Of a stretch of 64,000 nt of DNA, positions 62,867 to 64,000 are shown piece by piece. The translations under genes were made by a program, and so were the position numbers. Every line of letters begins with the position of its first letter. Position 1 is the stretch's first letter. Source of the DNA: Algoriella xinjiangensis (GTDB lineage: Bacteria > Bacteroidota > Bacteroidia > Flavobacteriales > Weeksellaceae); contig NZ_FOUZ01000007.1 of NCBI RefSeq assembly GCF_900115015.1, forward strand, positions 124,001-188,000, written 5' to 3'. Below the pieces are notes generated by a model that saw nothing but the letters and a program-made list of their open reading frames with translations, did not search any database and was not told the DNA's origin.

Positions 62867-62880
62867 GTAACATAAGTTAC
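62867..62880. promoter_or_regulatory. Crp/Fnr-like palindrome upstream of the MBL-rhodanese gene
   Basis: GTAACATAAGTTAC is a near-perfect palindrome 68 bp upstream of the start codon at 62799 and just after the TauE stop. It matches two further GTAAC-N4-GTTAC-type sites at 63749 and 63816. Confidence 0.6.
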
Positions 62881-62891
62881 AAGACTGTTTT

Positions 62892-63695
62892 TTATAAGAA
62901 TAATTCTTTGATAAGGATATAGATTCCCATCACCAATACAAACCAACCGAATGCAGATTTGAGTTTATTGCCTTCTATTTTTTTGGAAAGGAAGATTCCG
63001 ATAAAAATACCAACAACCGATAATCCGGTAAAAGTGGATAACAAAGTCCAGTCTATGGTTTCACTGCCTTGTAAATCTCCGGTAAACCCTAAAAGTGATT
63101 TCGCAGCAATGATAAACAATGATGTTCCTACAGCTAATTTCATAGGCATTTTTGCTAATAAAACCAATGCCGGAATAATTAAAAATCCACCACCTGCACC
63201 TACTAATCCGGTAAGCGTACCAACTAATGCTCCTTCCAGAAGAATCATCGGATAGTTGTATTTTATTTCACCAGTGTCTGCATCATTGCAATGCGGACAA
63301 GGACGAATCATCGATATGGAAGCAAAAATCATTACGATAGCAAACAATACCATCAAGGCGATGGGTTTTGTAAATTGAAAATTTCCGATACTGAAAAGCA
63401 CATCAGGAATTAAAGGCATCAGATATGCCCGCGTTAAATACACCGCAACAATAGATGGAACACCAAAAATGAGCACGGTTTTAAAATCTACCTTTTTGTG
63501 AATAGCATTCTGAACACCGCCGACTAAAGATGTAGTACCTACCACAAATAAAGAATACGCTGTGGCTAATATTGGATTAACCCCCATCACATACACCAAA
63601 ATAGGGACGGTAATTATGGAACCTCCGCTACCTATAAGTCCTAATGAAACACCTACTAAAACGGCTAATAAATAGCCTATAAGCTCTGTTGCCAT
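62892..63695 (-). CDS. TauE/SafE-family sulfite/sulfur-compound exporter
   Basis: The 267-aa membrane protein has about eight helices and the paired glycine-rich signatures of the family: SLGLIGSGGSIITVPILVY (~17-35) and GTLTGLVGAGGGFLIIPALV (~157-176). It probably exports sulfite or thiosulfate made by the persulfide dioxygenase. It is the first gene of the sulfur module on the minus strand. A central Cys pair, RPCPHCNDADTG, is in the cytoplasmic loop, as in many Bacteroidota members. The start codon is 54 bp from the palindrome at 63749. Confidence 0.9.
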   Translation of the reverse strand: MATELIGYLLAVLVGVSLGLIGSGGSIITVPILVYVMGVNPILATAYSLFVVGTTSLVGGVQNAIHKKVDFKTVLIFGVPSIVAVYLTRAYLMPLIPDVLFSIGNFQFTKPIALMVLFAIVMIFASISMIRPCPHCNDADTGEIKYNYPMILLEGALVGTLTGLVGAGGGFLIIPALVLLAKMPMKLAVGTSLFIIAAKSLLGFTGDLQGSETIDWTLLSTFTGLSVVGIFIGIFLSKKIEGNKLKSAFGWFVLVMGIYILIKELFL

Positions 63696-63748
63696 AATTC
63701 AAAGATTAAATGATACGGCAAAATTAGAATACCACGATAACGCAGGCA

Positions 63749-63830
63749 GTAACAATTGTTACAGAGCTAAAAAATTAGAACTAAAATCATCAGATGTCTA
63801 TTTATTCTATACTATGTAACAAGTGTTACA
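63749..63830. promoter_or_regulatory. Two Crp/Fnr-like palindromes in the divergent exporter/oxidase promoter
   Basis: GTAACAATTGTTAC (63749-63762) and TGTAACAAGTGTTACA (63815-63830) are perfect or near-perfect palindromes between the divergent TauE and cydA-like genes. The first lies 54 bp from the exporter start, the second 98 bp from the oxidase start. The motif resembles Bacteroidota Crp/Fnr sites (TGTAACA...TGTTACA). Confidence 0.65.
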
Positions 63831-63927
63831 ATCGTTTTTGTAATTTAGAAATACATTTACAGGTGCATATAAAAGGTGGATATATGCGGTAACAAAACCT
63901 GATATTCAAACGCTTAAAATATTCCTT

Positions 63928-64000
63928 ATGGAAGACATGATTCTTTACAATCGGCTACAGTTTGCCTTTACGATTACCTTTCATTATTTGTTCCCTCAGC
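63928..64000 (+). CDS. cydA: Cytochrome bd ubiquinol oxidase subunit I, start only
   Basis: The frame from ATG 63928 reads MEDMILYNRLQFAFTITFHY and then LFPQ to the window edge. The RLQFAFTITFHYLFPQ core is the conserved N-terminal haem-region start of CydA-type subunits. Only 24 residues are visible. It is divergent from the sulfur module and shares the palindromes at 63749-63830. That fits regulation by oxygen or redox state, since bd oxidases resist sulfide inhibition. Confidence 0.8.
   Translation, partial: MEDMILYNRLQFAFTITFHYLFPQ

Overview
The window is AT-rich DNA from a bacterium of the Bacteroidota, most likely Flavobacteriia (Weeksellaceae/Flavobacteriaceae grade). Supporting signs are a type IX secretion sorting domain, promoters of the TTG-N19-TAnnTTTG type, TPR-TM-AraC regulators, LytS/LytR pairs, a YtxJ-type bacillithiol-linked protein, Bacteroidota-type tyrosine recombinases and BfmA-type mobilization genes. 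No rRNA, complete tRNA or CRISPR array was seen.

Layout. (1) 1-20 kb looks chromosomal. It holds a decayed DUF4274-like gene at the left edge, secreted WG-repeat and surface-fibre-like proteins, a Ktr/Trk potassium uptake pair (5729-8170), two paralogous TPR regulators (one without its DNA-binding domain), a T9SS cargo protein, a TonB-receptor-like barrel with a LytS/LytR two-component pair, a frameshifted secreted-protein gene, and a Fic AMPylase whose start lies inside an inverted-repeat operator. (2) 20.4-39.95 kb is an integrative element. It is bounded by copies of the acceptor end of a tRNA gene (GTGGTCCCACTTGG at 20386 and 39942) and carries an integrase, excisionase-like HTH, helicase, iteron/inverted-repeat cluster, primase, BfmA-like mobilization protein, phosphoesterase and HipBA. 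Its main cargo is a tight five-gene block (30649-39890): a type ISP-like nuclease-methyltransferase, an MBL hydrolase, a trypsin-like protease, a middle component and a zinc-hook ABC ATPase, which together look like an ABC three-component (ABC-3C) conflict system joined to a restriction-modification enzyme. (3) From 39.94 kb a second element starts at a 43-bp tRNA-Met(CAT) 3' fragment with its own integrase. Next come two copies of a conserved, apparently structured ~210-nt RNA-like element (41411-41629 and 42427-42636), each leading into a different small gene. A 1364-bp IS256-family insertion with an 8-bp target duplication (42956-44319) and an unknown gene follow. (4) 44.8-56.3 kb is a type I restriction-modification locus on the minus strand (hsdM, hsdS, a sacsin-like ATPase/DUF3883 protein, hsdR, YgjP-like peptidase). 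(5) 56.4-64 kb holds small hypotheticals, a ytxJ-like gene, a HipBST-type tripartite toxin-antitoxin with three evenly spaced operators, and a sulfur module (thioredoxin, rhodanese, two MBL-rhodanese persulfide dioxygenase-like proteins, TauE/SafE exporter). It ends at the start of a cytochrome bd oxidase gene; Crp/Fnr-like palindromes lie in this module's promoters.

How it works together. The centre of the window is a defence and mobility island made by tandem integration at the 3' end of one tRNA gene. Its cargo is mostly conflict systems: ISP-like RM, ABC-3C, HipBA, type I RM with a sacsin-like partner, HipBST and Fic. The least explained component is the duplicated RNA-like leader at 41.4-42.6 kb.
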